A stretch of 64,000 nt of DNA from Planctomycetota bacterium (lineage in GTDB: Bacteria; Planctomycetota; UBA1135): positions 1 to 64,000 of the forward strand of contig JAJRZS010000074.1 of assembly GCA_024275135.1 (NCBI GenBank), in the 5' to 3' direction. A model generated the notes under the pieces. The model ran no database searches. It saw nothing but the letters and a program-made list of their open reading frames with translations, and was not told where the DNA came from. Position 1 is the stretch's first letter. Every line of letters starts with the position of its first letter. Below, in pieces: positions 9,601-17,840 of this stretch. Both the position numbers and the translations under genes were made by a program.

Positions 9601-12600
9601 GGTGCACCATTTTCGTGGAAATGGAGCGTATCGAGGAAGGGGGCGAAGGCTTGCCCACGACGTAAGGCCAAACAATTCTCCTTGCTCCAAAACAAGGGGA
9701 GAAGGGAGTTCAAGAAGCCTTGTGGAGAAGCTTCCGTCTCAGGTGAAAAATCAATATCGATACTTCGTGTTTGCAGAAAGCCATATTCCTTGGGCATCAC
9801 CCGCACCGGTCCTAAAAGCAAGGCTTTCTCAGCTTGCACCTGGTCCTGGGCATGAACCTTTTGCAAGCCATTGGAGACAACATTGAGGGAGATGTGGTGT
9901 GGCTCATCAAGCTCGCCCAATGCCTGGGCAAGGAAGAACAAACTATAGAAACCACATTCCTTGTTGTGGTGGAACATGCTTGATCCAGCGCGTGCATCTT
10001 GACTGCCGGTAACCGTCCACAAATGGACAATTTGATTAGGCAAGCGGTTCTCTTTGGCTAGTTCTGCGATTAGGGCATCAAAATCGAGGCGCCCAGCTTC
10101 GGAAGACAGCGCAAACTCTTGGTCGGAAAAACGGTAGTAGGTGTCCCCTTCACGAACGGTGATGACTTCCTGACCAGCTTTTCGCAACCGCTCGGCAAGG
10201 GATGTTCCGAGTCCATGGCGATCCAGGAAGAGGAGCCAGCGCTGGGGGGAGTCGAGGGCATCTTGCGGCAATTGGACATCTGGCAAACCACGCCAACTTT
10301 CTTGGCGAAACCAGTCTTCGATAGCATCAAGGCGCTGGAGCCTTTTCTCCTCATGGTTCTCATCCAGACTCGAGCCGGGGTCAATCCAGTATTTTTGGCG
10401 CTCGAATGGGTAAGTGGGAAGCGGGATGCGTAGCCTCGTGTCTTGGCCGTGAAGATCTTGCCAGTGGATAGCTACACCTACATTCCACATTTGTCCCACG
10501 GTGCTCAACAAAAATGCAAAGTCGGACACCTTCTCATCGCGATGGCGCATAGAAGAAAGTGCGACATGCGAACTCGAGAAGTTTGGATGTTGCCTTACCA
10601 AAGAACTCAATACTTTGCCCGGACCAACTTCGAGAAAGACTTGATGCTTTTGCTGGAGTAGCAAATCCACCCCGTCCGCAAAACGGACCGGATGTCGAAG
10701 GTGTTCCACCCAATAATTCGGGTCGGTGGCCTGTTCTTTACTTAACCATTGGCCCGTTCGGTTGGAGACGATGGGGATTTGTGGAGGATGCAATTGGATG
10801 GAGGACAAATAAGCGTGAAATTCCTCGAGAATTGGTTCAAGTGCAGGGGAATGGGCGGCGCATTGAATATCAATGCTGCGGCATTCCACATCTTGGCCGG
10901 CAAGTTTTTCTTGCAAGGTGGCAATTGCCGCCGGTTTACCTGAAACCACGCATTGTTGGGGCGTGTTTTCCACGCCAACGACCAAGTCTTGCTCCAACAG
11001 AGGTTCAATCTCTTGCGCGCTAAGAGCGACGCTGCACATACCGCCAGGCTCTAATTTCTCGAAAAGTTTGCCGCGCAAAGCAACCAAACCAAGAGCATCT
11101 TCAAAGGACAAGATGCCGGCGAGGTGGGCGGCCGTGTTTTCACCCAAACTATGGCCCAACAAAGCCTGCGGCTTGAATCCCCAGGACATCCATAGCCTGG
11201 CCAGGGCCACTTCAAGCAAAAAGACGGCCGGGAGCTGCAAGGAGGGTTTAGAAAAATCCTTTTCCTTCGCTGTGGACTCGAGCAAGAGGTTGCGAATTGC
11301 AAGCTGATGTTTGCTTTCAAGAATGTGGATGCCACGATCTAAAATATCTCGTACCAAAGCATTCTCGCGATACAGCTCCGCGGCCATGCCAAGGAATTGA
11401 GAGCCACCACCAGGAAACAAGAAGGTAAGGCTGCGCTGATGGCTCAAACCATCCCAGAACCCCTGCTTTACTGCGGGGGGCAATGGATTGCGAAGAAGAT
11501 CGACAGCTTCCTTATGGTTGGTGGCAACAAGAGTGCGCCGATAGGGCATGGCTCTCCGTCCGCACTGCAGAGTGAAAGCAACATCAGCCAGGGATTGGGA
11601 CGGATGATTTTCGAGATGATCCGCGAGGCGATTGGTCATCGCGTCTAAGGCTGCGGGCGATTTCGCAGAAAGAGGGAGGATTTGATAAGGCAGAGCAGAA
11701 GGCCCACTTTCCTGCACTGGGGCTTCTTCCAAAATGACATGCGCATTGGTACCGCCAACTCCTAAGGAATTGACCCCGGCTCGCCGTGGCGTGGTCTGGC
11801 GGGGCCATGGTTGTAGCTTATTCAGCACATAAAAGGGAGTTTGTTCCAATTCGATAAGAGGATTGGGACGGTCAAAAAACAAAGTTGGGGGAATTTTCTG
11901 CTGGCGCAAGGCTTCGACGGCTTTGATGAAGCCAGCAACCCCGGCAGCAGTGTCGATATGACCAATGTTGGATTTGCACGAGCCAATCGCACAGGTACCT
12001 GTGACAGCAGTGGTTTCGCGGAAAGCTTGGGTGAGTGCCGCTACTTCAATTGGGTCGCCGACAGGAGTGCCTGTGCCATGGCATTCCACAAAAGAGATGG
12101 TGTCGGCTTCGACTTCAGCAACGGCGAGAGCTTCAGCCACAGCATGGGCTTGTCCATCGACGCTGGGTGCCAGGAAGCCAGCTTTACGGGCACCATCATT
12201 GTTGACGGCAGAACCTCGGATGACGGCACGAATGGTGTCGCCATCGGCCAGAGCGTCGGCGAGTCGGCGCAAAACCACAACACCAGCACCGCTTCCGAAC
12301 ACCGTACCGGAAGAATCGGCGGCAAAAGGTCGGCAATGTCCATCAGGCGATAAGATTTCGCCCTCTTGATAAAGGTAGCCGGCGTGATGGGGAACTTCGA
12401 CCGTGGACCCCCCAGCTAGGGCCATATCGCATTCGCCGTTAAGCAGTTGTTGCGCGGCCAAATGAATCGCCACGAGGGAAGTCGAGCATGCGGTTTGCAC
12501 GCATACACTTGGCCCTTCGAGTTCTAGTTTGTAGGAGGTAAAAGTGGTGAGAAAATCTTTGTCGTTGTTGGTGTGGCGCAACAAAAACATGCCAACCTCG

Positions 12601-13055
12601 TCCACCAAATGTGGGTTGCTTAGCAGGTTGTACATGAGATAGGTGGTGGGGCCGCAGCCGCCATACACACCAATGCTGCCGTCGAACTGGCGGACATCAT
12701 GACCAGCATCCTCTAGGGCTTCATAAGCGCACTCGAGAAAGTGACGGTGCTGGGGATCCATGAGGGCGGCATCCTTGGGTGAGATGCCCCAAAAGGCTGG
12801 GTCGAAGTGTCCAACATCGCTGAGGATGGGGGCAGCCCGGACGTAATTGGGGTTCCGCAGTAGAGACTCGGAGACGCCAGCGGCGCGCAGCTCTTCTTCG
12901 CTGAAGAAATGCGTAGATTCCACGCCGTCACAAAGATTTTGCCAAAATTGCTGATAGTTATGGGCGCCTGGGAAATGGCACGCAAGCCCCACCACGGCAA
13001 CGGCCGTTTCCGGCAACGAGGATGCCGGTGAAGGATGTGAAGGCGGAGGCGTCAT
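6651..13055 (-). CDS. Type I polyketide synthase, KS-AT-KR-DH-ACP-TE
   Basis: A 2134-residue single-module PKS. KS (about residues 15-440) has the active Cys at about 190 in VQTACSTSL plus the two His motifs VECHGTGT and NIGHIDTAAG. AT (about 550-860) has Ser636 in GHSLGE; the specificity loop reads CAAHS, compatible with malonyl-CoA but not classical HAFH. KR (about 950-1370) has TGGLGGLG and the YVAAN tyrosine; the LED motif suggests a B-type KR. DH (about 1400-1650) keeps His in DEHRLRNG and Asp in HPALMD. ACP has Ser at about 1791 in GGHSL, and TE (about 1860-2130) has GFSGG and GDHDS. KR before DH is not the usual cis-AT order. It is divergent from the NRPS and followed by its PPTase. 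The product is unknown. Confidence 0.95.
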   Translation of the reverse strand: MTPPPSHPSPASSLPETAVAVVGLACHFPGAHNYQQFWQNLCDGVESTHFFSEEELRAAGVSESLLRNPNYVRAAPILSDVGHFDPAFWGISPKDAALMDPQHRHFLECAYEALEDAGHDVRQFDGSIGVYGGCGPTTYLMYNLLSNPHLVDEVGMFLLRHTNNDKDFLTTFTSYKLELEGPSVCVQTACSTSLVAIHLAAQQLLNGECDMALAGGSTVEVPHHAGYLYQEGEILSPDGHCRPFAADSSGTVFGSGAGVVVLRRLADALADGDTIRAVIRGSAVNNDGARKAGFLAPSVDGQAHAVAEALAVAEVEADTISFVECHGTGTPVGDPIEVAALTQAFRETTAVTGTCAIGSCKSNIGHIDTAAGVAGFIKAVEALRQQKIPPTLFFDRPNPLIELEQTPFYVLNKLQPWPRQTTPRRAGVNSLGVGGTNAHVILEEAPVQESGPSALPYQILPLSAKSPAALDAMTNRLADHLENHPSQSLADVAFTLQCGRRAMPYRRTLVATNHKEAVDLLRNPLPPAVKQGFWDGLSHQRSLTFLFPGGGSQFLGMAAELYRENALVRDILDRGIHILESKHQLAIRNLLLESTAKEKDFSKPSLQLPAVFLLEVALARLWMSWGFKPQALLGHSLGENTAAHLAGILSFEDALGLVALRGKLFEKLEPGGMCSVALSAQEIEPLLEQDLVVGVENTPQQCVVSGKPAAIATLQEKLAGQDVECRSIDIQCAAHSPALEPILEEFHAYLSSIQLHPPQIPIVSNRTGQWLSKEQATDPNYWVEHLRHPVRFADGVDLLLQQKHQVFLEVGPGKVLSSLVRQHPNFSSSHVALSSMRHRDEKVSDFAFLLSTVGQMWNVGVAIHWQDLHGQDTRLRIPLPTYPFERQKYWIDPGSSLDENHEEKRLQRLDAIEDWFRQESWRGLPDVQLPQDALDSPQRWLLFLDRHGLGTSLAERLRKAGQEVITVREGDTYYRFSDQEFALSSEAGRLDFDALIAELAKENRLPNQIVHLWTVTGSQDARAGSSMFHHNKECGFYSLFFLAQALGELDEPHHISLNVVSNGLQKVHAQDQVQAEKALLLGPVRVMPKEYGFLQTRSIDIDFSPETEASPQGFLNSLLPLFWSKENCLALRRGQAFAPFLDTLHFHENGAPLLGPENVLLITGGLGGLGLTIAEHCARNYQSQLVLLGRSSFPSPEEWDSWLESHSPEDFTSQRIHRIRQLQSLGSKVLVVQADVANLEEMQQMLEKVQQQLGKVTAVVHAAGVLEDGVMQMRTPEAAERVFTPKVHGTLVLNELFADNPLRLFLLCSSTSVDLAPAGQVDYVAANAFLNSFALAEDKTKETRVLALNWGIWSDLGMARNLANRLHGEDEVTGERLLMQSAWFEECIIQNKKRRTWLGILDVSQCWALDEHRLRNGKALLPGTSYLEIALSAWQDWGHEQPITLSDVQFLQPCEVAENTQRRLRIQIKKKEGHGEFVISSQAIGSKQEWITHATGKITTCSNSSNPKVDFTALQQKSLNRFVEAEAGSLEDPQQKYLLFGPRFQVQKSLGFEANCAFSRLLLDADFVEDFSQHPLHPALMDIGTGCGMELIPGYNQKDAMYIPLRYEKVEIFHPLQQEVLCRAQLLPQQNSESGLISFQVELCNRQGELAVAVYGFQMRRLDSRQLLKSNAVQPGTHRNTKSPAEKAFLESLEAGIQAADGMKALAKVLAGDPPSVFTVSSIDLEKLRKRQQLVMASSETKPSVKFQRPNLSSPFQSPETPIEKQLAEWWEELLGVEQVGVLDDFFEVGGHSLVAVRLFARIKKKWGVEYPLSVLFEAPTIRLCATLLEEEVGADNEEEDALAQRKKSKRNTYLVPLNDVRKREKAPFFLVAGMFGNVLNLRHLAAHLGADQPMYAIQARGLHGDDRPHRRFEDMARDYLAEIRTVQPHGPYLIGGFSGGGLTAYEMAHQLLEAGEEVASLIMLDTPIPNSPNANFFERLLIQWQRLRKRGPKHILEWPKKRIAWEIQQWKKKHSANAQNLAPAEFRSELIKEGFIEALHNYELRVYPGRLTIFRPPLDNTFRLPGGKLANDYREIQDSNNHWGPYIQGGIECFEVPGDHDSMVLEPHVRVLGSKVCQVLQTAQERIRHNQQS

Positions 13056-13151
13056 GGGGGAAATGGCAAAAGGTTGTAAAAACAGACCTTTCGTGTGGTA
13101 TTTTCTGGGACAGGGAGCGCAGGCAATTCCGTCCGCCCATCCTGGTCCATT
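13056..13151. promoter_or_regulatory. Divergent promoter region between PKS and NRPS genes
   Basis: These 96 bases separate the PKS start (minus) and the preferred NRPS start (plus), so both transcripts must begin here or in flanking coding sequence. No convincing -35/-10 pair was found: TTGTAA (13074) and TATTTT (about 13099) are 19 bases apart, which is poor. No purine-rich ribosome-binding site precedes either start. An in-frame GTG at 13095 could extend the NRPS by 19 residues. Confidence 0.45.
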
Positions 13152-16100
13152 ATGGATTCGAAACAGAAATCAGACAAGCACACTTGTGTACTCATCGGCA
13201 TGGACTCCTTGCTTCTGGAGTGCGCAGAGCGTCTCATCGCGAGAAATTTCTCCATTCAGGCAATTTTGAGTGACGCACCGCGGATTCGTAGCTGGGCACA
13301 AGCTCATGGTATCCTCCAGCTACCGGCCCAGGATTTGGTTGCCTCCGATTTGGCGGGTTTGTCCTGCGACTATCTTTTCAGCGTGACCTGGCTGCAGGCT
13401 CTGCCGGACTTTTTGCTTAATTTTCCCCGCAAAGCGGCTATCAATATCCAAGACAGCCCCTTGCCACGCTATTCCGGGCCACATGGACCGGCTTGGGCTC
13501 TGCTTGAGGGAGAGCGGAATTATGGGGTTTGCTGGCATTTGGCCGGAGAGAAAGTGGGAGATGGTGGCCTATTACAAGAAGTTCCTGTTGTTATTGAGCC
13601 TGAGGACACTTCCTTGTCACTCAATATGAAATGCTTCGAGGCGGCCTTGCAGGGCTTTGATGCCTTGCTCGACAACTTGGAACAAGGCTCTTTGGCTACG
13701 ACCCCGCAGGATGAGAGCCGCCGCGTGGTTTTTGATTTAAACCAGAGACCAAGCCACTGGGGGTGTATGGAATGGGCGGAGCCGGCTTCTGTTTTGGAAG
13801 CCAGAGTGCGGGCCTTGAACTACGGAAGTTACACCAACCCATTTTGCTTGGCCAAAGCCTTTTTGGGAGACATGGTGGTGGGTGTAATCCATGCTGTGGC
13901 GGAAACCAGCCAAGCTGAGGTTGACCCCGGAACCATTTTGGCCGCCTCCGACCGCGGGCTCGTGGTAGCGACTGCCGATGGCAATCTGCGCATGCTGTCT
14001 TTGCAAAGCTTGCAGGGTCATGCATTGGGCATTGAGGAGTGCATGCAGCGGTTTGGCTTGCGCATTGGGCAGGTTTTGGCTTCGCCCCATGCAGGCTTTT
14101 TGAGTGGGGTGACGGCTCTATTGCCAGACATGGATCAGAGTGAGCGCACCTGGGTACAGAGGTTGATGGCAGGCGAGCCTTTGACCTTGGCCTACGAGGA
14201 AAATTTGGAGCAAGAGCCTGATTTGGTGTCGGACTCTGTGGCTGTGGAGATTCCCAATTCCTTCCTGCAAGCCTTTGTTGGTGAAGAATTGCGTAGTGCT
14301 GCGCGCACAGCCTGCTTGGTGCATTTGTTTCGAATTTCTCGTCAGAATAATTTCCGCGTGCGTTATAGCGATGAAGAATTTCAACATCGTGTTTCTGGCT
14401 TTGAAAGTTTGTTATCACCTTCGGTACCATTGTGTATTGATTTGCAACCTCAGGCAAAATTCAAAGAAGCCATGGAGTGGGTAGATATGCAGGTGGCGGC
14501 TTGTCGCGAGTTGCCTCCTTTTTTGCATGATTTGCAAGCCCGAACCATGGACACCGAGCAGAGCGAACCGCTTCGGCTTTCTTCCATTGGGATTGTCTTT
14601 GGCAACGATGGCCCTGCGGATGGTGCGAGTTTGATTTATCACTTTCAAAATCAGGAGCTTTCCTTGCGCTACGCTGCCAACCGCTTCCCCCAAACTGCGG
14701 TGGAGTCCATGGCAGAACAGCTTCAGGTTTTGTTTGCCGATATCGCCAAGCGGAAAACCGAAGCGATTGGTTGGTTGGAAATTCTTCCGCAGCAACTTCA
14801 GCAAAAGATGCTTGTGGAATGGAACGATGTCGCTCTGGAGTTGCCCCAAGATTTGCTCGTGCATGAAATGATTGCGCAAAAAGCCCAAGAAGTGCCTGAG
14901 CAAACAGCTGTAGTTGCGGGTGACGTTTCGCTTTCCTATCAGCAGCTTGATTCTGCTGCAGACAAAATGGCGGCTTATTTATCGAGCTTGGGCGCAGGGC
15001 CCGACCAGCTAGTCGGGATATGCATGCAGCGCACCACAGACATGATGGTTGCCTTGCTCGGAGTGCTGAAATCTGGTGCTGCCTATCTGCCGCTTGACCC
15101 GGATTTCCCGCCTTCGCGATTGCGCTACATGATGGACGATTCGCAGGTAAAAACGGTGCTGACGGATAGGCTTTCCTCACATTTGGTGGAGGGTAATGAG
15201 GCGCAGGTAATTGTAGTGGAGGAAGGAATCCCCGAAGTTGCAAACCCACAAATCCAGCGGCCGGCTCCATCCAATCTTGCTTATGTCATTTATACATCTG
15301 GCTCCACCGGAAACCCCAAAGGGGTCATGTTGGAGCATGAGCAGGTCTGCAATTTCTTTTTGGCGATGAATGAGCGACTCGGCACCGAGCCCGGAGTGTG
15401 GCTTGCGGTGACGAGTTTGTCCTTTGATATTTCCGTGCTTGAATTGCTGTGGACTTTAACATGTGGTTATAAGGTGGTTTTGTTTGAAGGCTTTGATCGC
15501 GGTTTGAGCATGCACCATGTGCCTGCACCCCACGATGCTGGGCAACTGGAATTTAGTTTGATGTTGTGGGGCGCGTCAGGGGGAGGTCCAGCTTCCCCGA
15601 ATCCTTATCGTTTGATGTTGGATGCCGCGCGCTTTGCCGACACCCACGGCTTCCGCTCGATTTGGCTGCCAGAGCGCCATTTCCATGACTTTGGCGGACC
15701 TTATCCCAACCCCGCGGTAGCTGCCGCTGCGATTGCCGCCATCACCGAAAGAGTGGGCATTCGCACCGGAAGCGTGGTTCTGCCGCTGCACAATCCGGTT
15801 CTCATGGCGGAAGATTGGGCGATGGTGGACAACCTCTCCGGCGGACGCGTTGCTCTTGGCATTGCTTCAGGCTGGCATCCGAATGATTTTGTCCTGGAAC
15901 CAGAGTCCTATGCCGAGCGCAAGCAGGTGATGCGCAAGCGGATGGGGATATTAAGAAGTTTATGGCGAGGCGAGGCTTTAGAAATGCCCAACCCAATCGG
16001 AGAAAACCCAGAAATTTCAACGCGTCCACGTCCGGTTCAAGCGGAATTGCCCTTGTGGCTAACTGCGGCAGGAAATCCAGAAACCTTCCGCCTGGCGGGT

Positions 16101-17840
16101 GAGATGGGAGTTCATGTTTTAACTCACCTGCTTGGCCAAAATACGAATGAGATTGTCGAGAAAATCAAGATTTATCGCGATGCTTGGCGCGAAGCTGGGC
16201 ATCCGGGTTCCGGGCATGTCACCATGATGTTGCATACCATGCTGGGCGAAGATCGCGAAGAGGTACGCGAAATGGCGCGTGCACCCATGTGCTCCTATCT
16301 TGCTACGGCTGCGGATTTGTTGAAGGATCATATGTCGGCGTGGGCAGCAGTAAGAACCCCCATGAATCGAGGTAAGTATGAAACGGATTTCCATCTGGAT
16401 GAGTTGGATCCGCAAGATGTGCAAGACTTGCTCGATTTTGCCTATGACCGTTATTTTGAAACCGATGCTTTGTTCGGAACCCCAGAATCTTGTATGACGA
16501 TGATTCAGAAGATGCGAGATTTGGAAGTGGACGAAGTGGCATGTCTCGTCGATTTTGGTGCCGAACCAGAGCTGATTTTGCAACAACTTCCTTATTTGGA
16601 ACAGTTGCGATCCAAGGTGCAAGATGTAGCGGTGGTTGCAGAAGGCGAGAATATGGAAGACCTAATTGCGGAACATAAGGTGACGCATTTGCAATGTACA
16701 CCCTCTATGGCAACGATGTTGCTCGCTGAGCCCGCCATCGCCAAAGCTTTGTCGACTCTGGAAGTAATGATGGTGGGGGGAGAGGCTCTCACTGAGGATT
16801 TGGCAAATCAATTACGTGCTATTGTTCCCGGGCGGGTCATGAATATGTACGGCCTCACGGAAACGGCCATTTGGTCGTCGACGGCCGACATTTTCGAGCA
16901 TACTCGCGAAGTTTCCTTAGGCCAACCTCTTGCCAATAACTTTTTTTATGTGCTAGATGAGCAGCAGCAGTTGGTTCCCTTGGGATTGCCTGGAGAACTC
17001 TATATTGGAGGTTTGGGTGTCGCTCGCGGCTATTGGGGCAGAGAAGATTTGACGAGTGAGGTCTTTGTGACCGACCCGTTTACCAATGGAGCAAGGCGAA
17101 TGTACCGAAGCGGGGATCAGGTGCGGCAGCGCCAGGATGGCACTGTGAAATTCCTTGGGCGGGGAGATCAACAAGTCAAGGTCAATGGCTATCGCATCGA
17201 GTTGGGAGAAATCGAGTCGGCGTTGCTTCATCACGATTCGATTATGCAAGCTGTTGTCTTAGTGCAAACGAATAAGCAAGGGGTGCGTGTACTGGTTGCG
17301 CATTATGTTTGTGCCCCCAATGCGGAGGTGGATGCGGAAGAACTCCGTCAATTTTTGCGCACCCATCTACCGGAATACATGATTCCTCGAGAATTCCATC
17401 AACACCAGGAATTCCCGAAGACGAACAACGGAAAAACCGATCGCAAAGCACTTGCAGCGGGACCAAGCCTGGCCAAGCCATCGGTACCCAAATCCCAAGA
17501 TTCTCAACCCGCAGCAACCAGTCCAGTGTCGCTGGGGCGCTTGGAATTGGAGGAGACTTTGGAACAAATATGGCTCGACATTTTGGGCCTGGAGTCTTTG
17601 AGCCGAGAGGCGAACTTTTTCGATTTAGGCGGACACTCGCTGTTAACTATCAGCTTAAAACGAATCCTGAAGTCGCAACTCGGGCTGGACGTTCCCTTGG
17701 TGGCACTGTTCCGACATTCTTCTATCCAGAGTTTGGCTGCCTTCCTCGCCGTTGATGCGGGAGCAGAAAGAGCCCCGCAAAAACAAAGTGCGGCGCAAAA
17801 AAGAGCCGCACTGAGAAAAGCCCGTCGGGGGCGGACTTAG
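13152..17840 (+). CDS. NRPS with formyltransferase-like, half-condensation, adenylation(+inserted LLM monooxygenase) and carrier domains
   Basis: About 1562 residues. Residues 10-320 are methionyl-tRNA-formyltransferase-like, but the motif expected as NxH reads NIQDSPLPRYSG, so the catalytic His is Gln. Residues about 370-575 resemble the C-terminal half of a condensation domain with no HHxxxDG. Adenylation motifs: A1 LSYQQLD (about 593), A2 LKSGAAYLPLD, A3 YTSGSTGNPKG, A4 SFDIS. A luciferase-like FMN monooxygenase (about 798-1150; MupA/Atu3671 type) is then inserted, followed by A5 NMYGLTE (about 1229), A6 IGGLGVARGY, A7 YRSGDQ, A8 YRIELGEIE, A9 LPEYMIP and A10 NGKTDR. The carrier serine is at about 1492 (LGGHSLL). 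Pocket residues read as D-I-L-Q-M-G-M-I-W, close to the glycine code. The C-terminus is strongly basic. There is no TE, so the product presumably passes to the PKS. Confidence 0.93.
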   Translation: MDSKQKSDKHTCVLIGMDSLLLECAERLIARNFSIQAILSDAPRIRSWAQAHGILQLPAQDLVASDLAGLSCDYLFSVTWLQALPDFLLNFPRKAAINIQDSPLPRYSGPHGPAWALLEGERNYGVCWHLAGEKVGDGGLLQEVPVVIEPEDTSLSLNMKCFEAALQGFDALLDNLEQGSLATTPQDESRRVVFDLNQRPSHWGCMEWAEPASVLEARVRALNYGSYTNPFCLAKAFLGDMVVGVIHAVAETSQAEVDPGTILAASDRGLVVATADGNLRMLSLQSLQGHALGIEECMQRFGLRIGQVLASPHAGFLSGVTALLPDMDQSERTWVQRLMAGEPLTLAYEENLEQEPDLVSDSVAVEIPNSFLQAFVGEELRSAARTACLVHLFRISRQNNFRVRYSDEEFQHRVSGFESLLSPSVPLCIDLQPQAKFKEAMEWVDMQVAACRELPPFLHDLQARTMDTEQSEPLRLSSIGIVFGNDGPADGASLIYHFQNQELSLRYAANRFPQTAVESMAEQLQVLFADIAKRKTEAIGWLEILPQQLQQKMLVEWNDVALELPQDLLVHEMIAQKAQEVPEQTAVVAGDVSLSYQQLDSAADKMAAYLSSLGAGPDQLVGICMQRTTDMMVALLGVLKSGAAYLPLDPDFPPSRLRYMMDDSQVKTVLTDRLSSHLVEGNEAQVIVVEEGIPEVANPQIQRPAPSNLAYVIYTSGSTGNPKGVMLEHEQVCNFFLAMNERLGTEPGVWLAVTSLSFDISVLELLWTLTCGYKVVLFEGFDRGLSMHHVPAPHDAGQLEFSLMLWGASGGGPASPNPYRLMLDAARFADTHGFRSIWLPERHFHDFGGPYPNPAVAAAAIAAITERVGIRTGSVVLPLHNPVLMAEDWAMVDNLSGGRVALGIASGWHPNDFVLEPESYAERKQVMRKRMGILRSLWRGEALEMPNPIGENPEISTRPRPVQAELPLWLTAAGNPETFRLAGEMGVHVLTHLLGQNTNEIVEKIKIYRDAWREAGHPGSGHVTMMLHTMLGEDREEVREMARAPMCSYLATAADLLKDHMSAWAAVRTPMNRGKYETDFHLDELDPQDVQDLLDFAYDRYFETDALFGTPESCMTMIQKMRDLEVDEVACLVDFGAEPELILQQLPYLEQLRSKVQDVAVVAEGENMEDLIAEHKVTHLQCTPSMATMLLAEPAIAKALSTLEVMMVGGEALTEDLANQLRAIVPGRVMNMYGLTETAIWSSTADIFEHTREVSLGQPLANNFFYVLDEQQQLVPLGLPGELYIGGLGVARGYWGREDLTSEVFVTDPFTNGARRMYRSGDQVRQRQDGTVKFLGRGDQQVKVNGYRIELGEIESALLHHDSIMQAVVLVQTNKQGVRVLVAHYVCAPNAEVDAEELRQFLRTHLPEYMIPREFHQHQEFPKTNNGKTDRKALAAGPSLAKPSVPKSQDSQPAATSPVSLGRLELEETLEQIWLDILGLESLSREANFFDLGGHSLLTISLKRILKSQLGLDVPLVALFRHSSIQSLAAFLAVDAGAERAPQKQSAAQKRAALRKARRGRT
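17788..17811 (+). repeat. Perfect 7-bp inverted repeat at the 3' end of the NRPS gene
   Basis: GTGCGGC (17788-17794) and GCCGCAC (17805-17811) flank a 10-base A-rich loop, just before the NRPS stop. It has no downstream T-run, so it is not a standard terminator for the plus strand. It may only reflect codons for the basic tail, or it may stabilise or attenuate transcripts at this convergent gene junction. Confidence 0.35.

Noticed and set aside
13074-13104. TTGTAA/TATTTT as a sigma-70 promoter for the NRPS
   Set aside because: Spacing is 19 bases and both boxes are weak; kept only as a remark in the intergenic entry.
15500-16610. Insertion in the adenylation domain as a mobile-element or assembly artefact
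   Set aside because: Frame is maintained, the segment is a complete luciferase-like domain, and such insertions are known in the MupA/Atu3671 type; no terminal repeats are seen.
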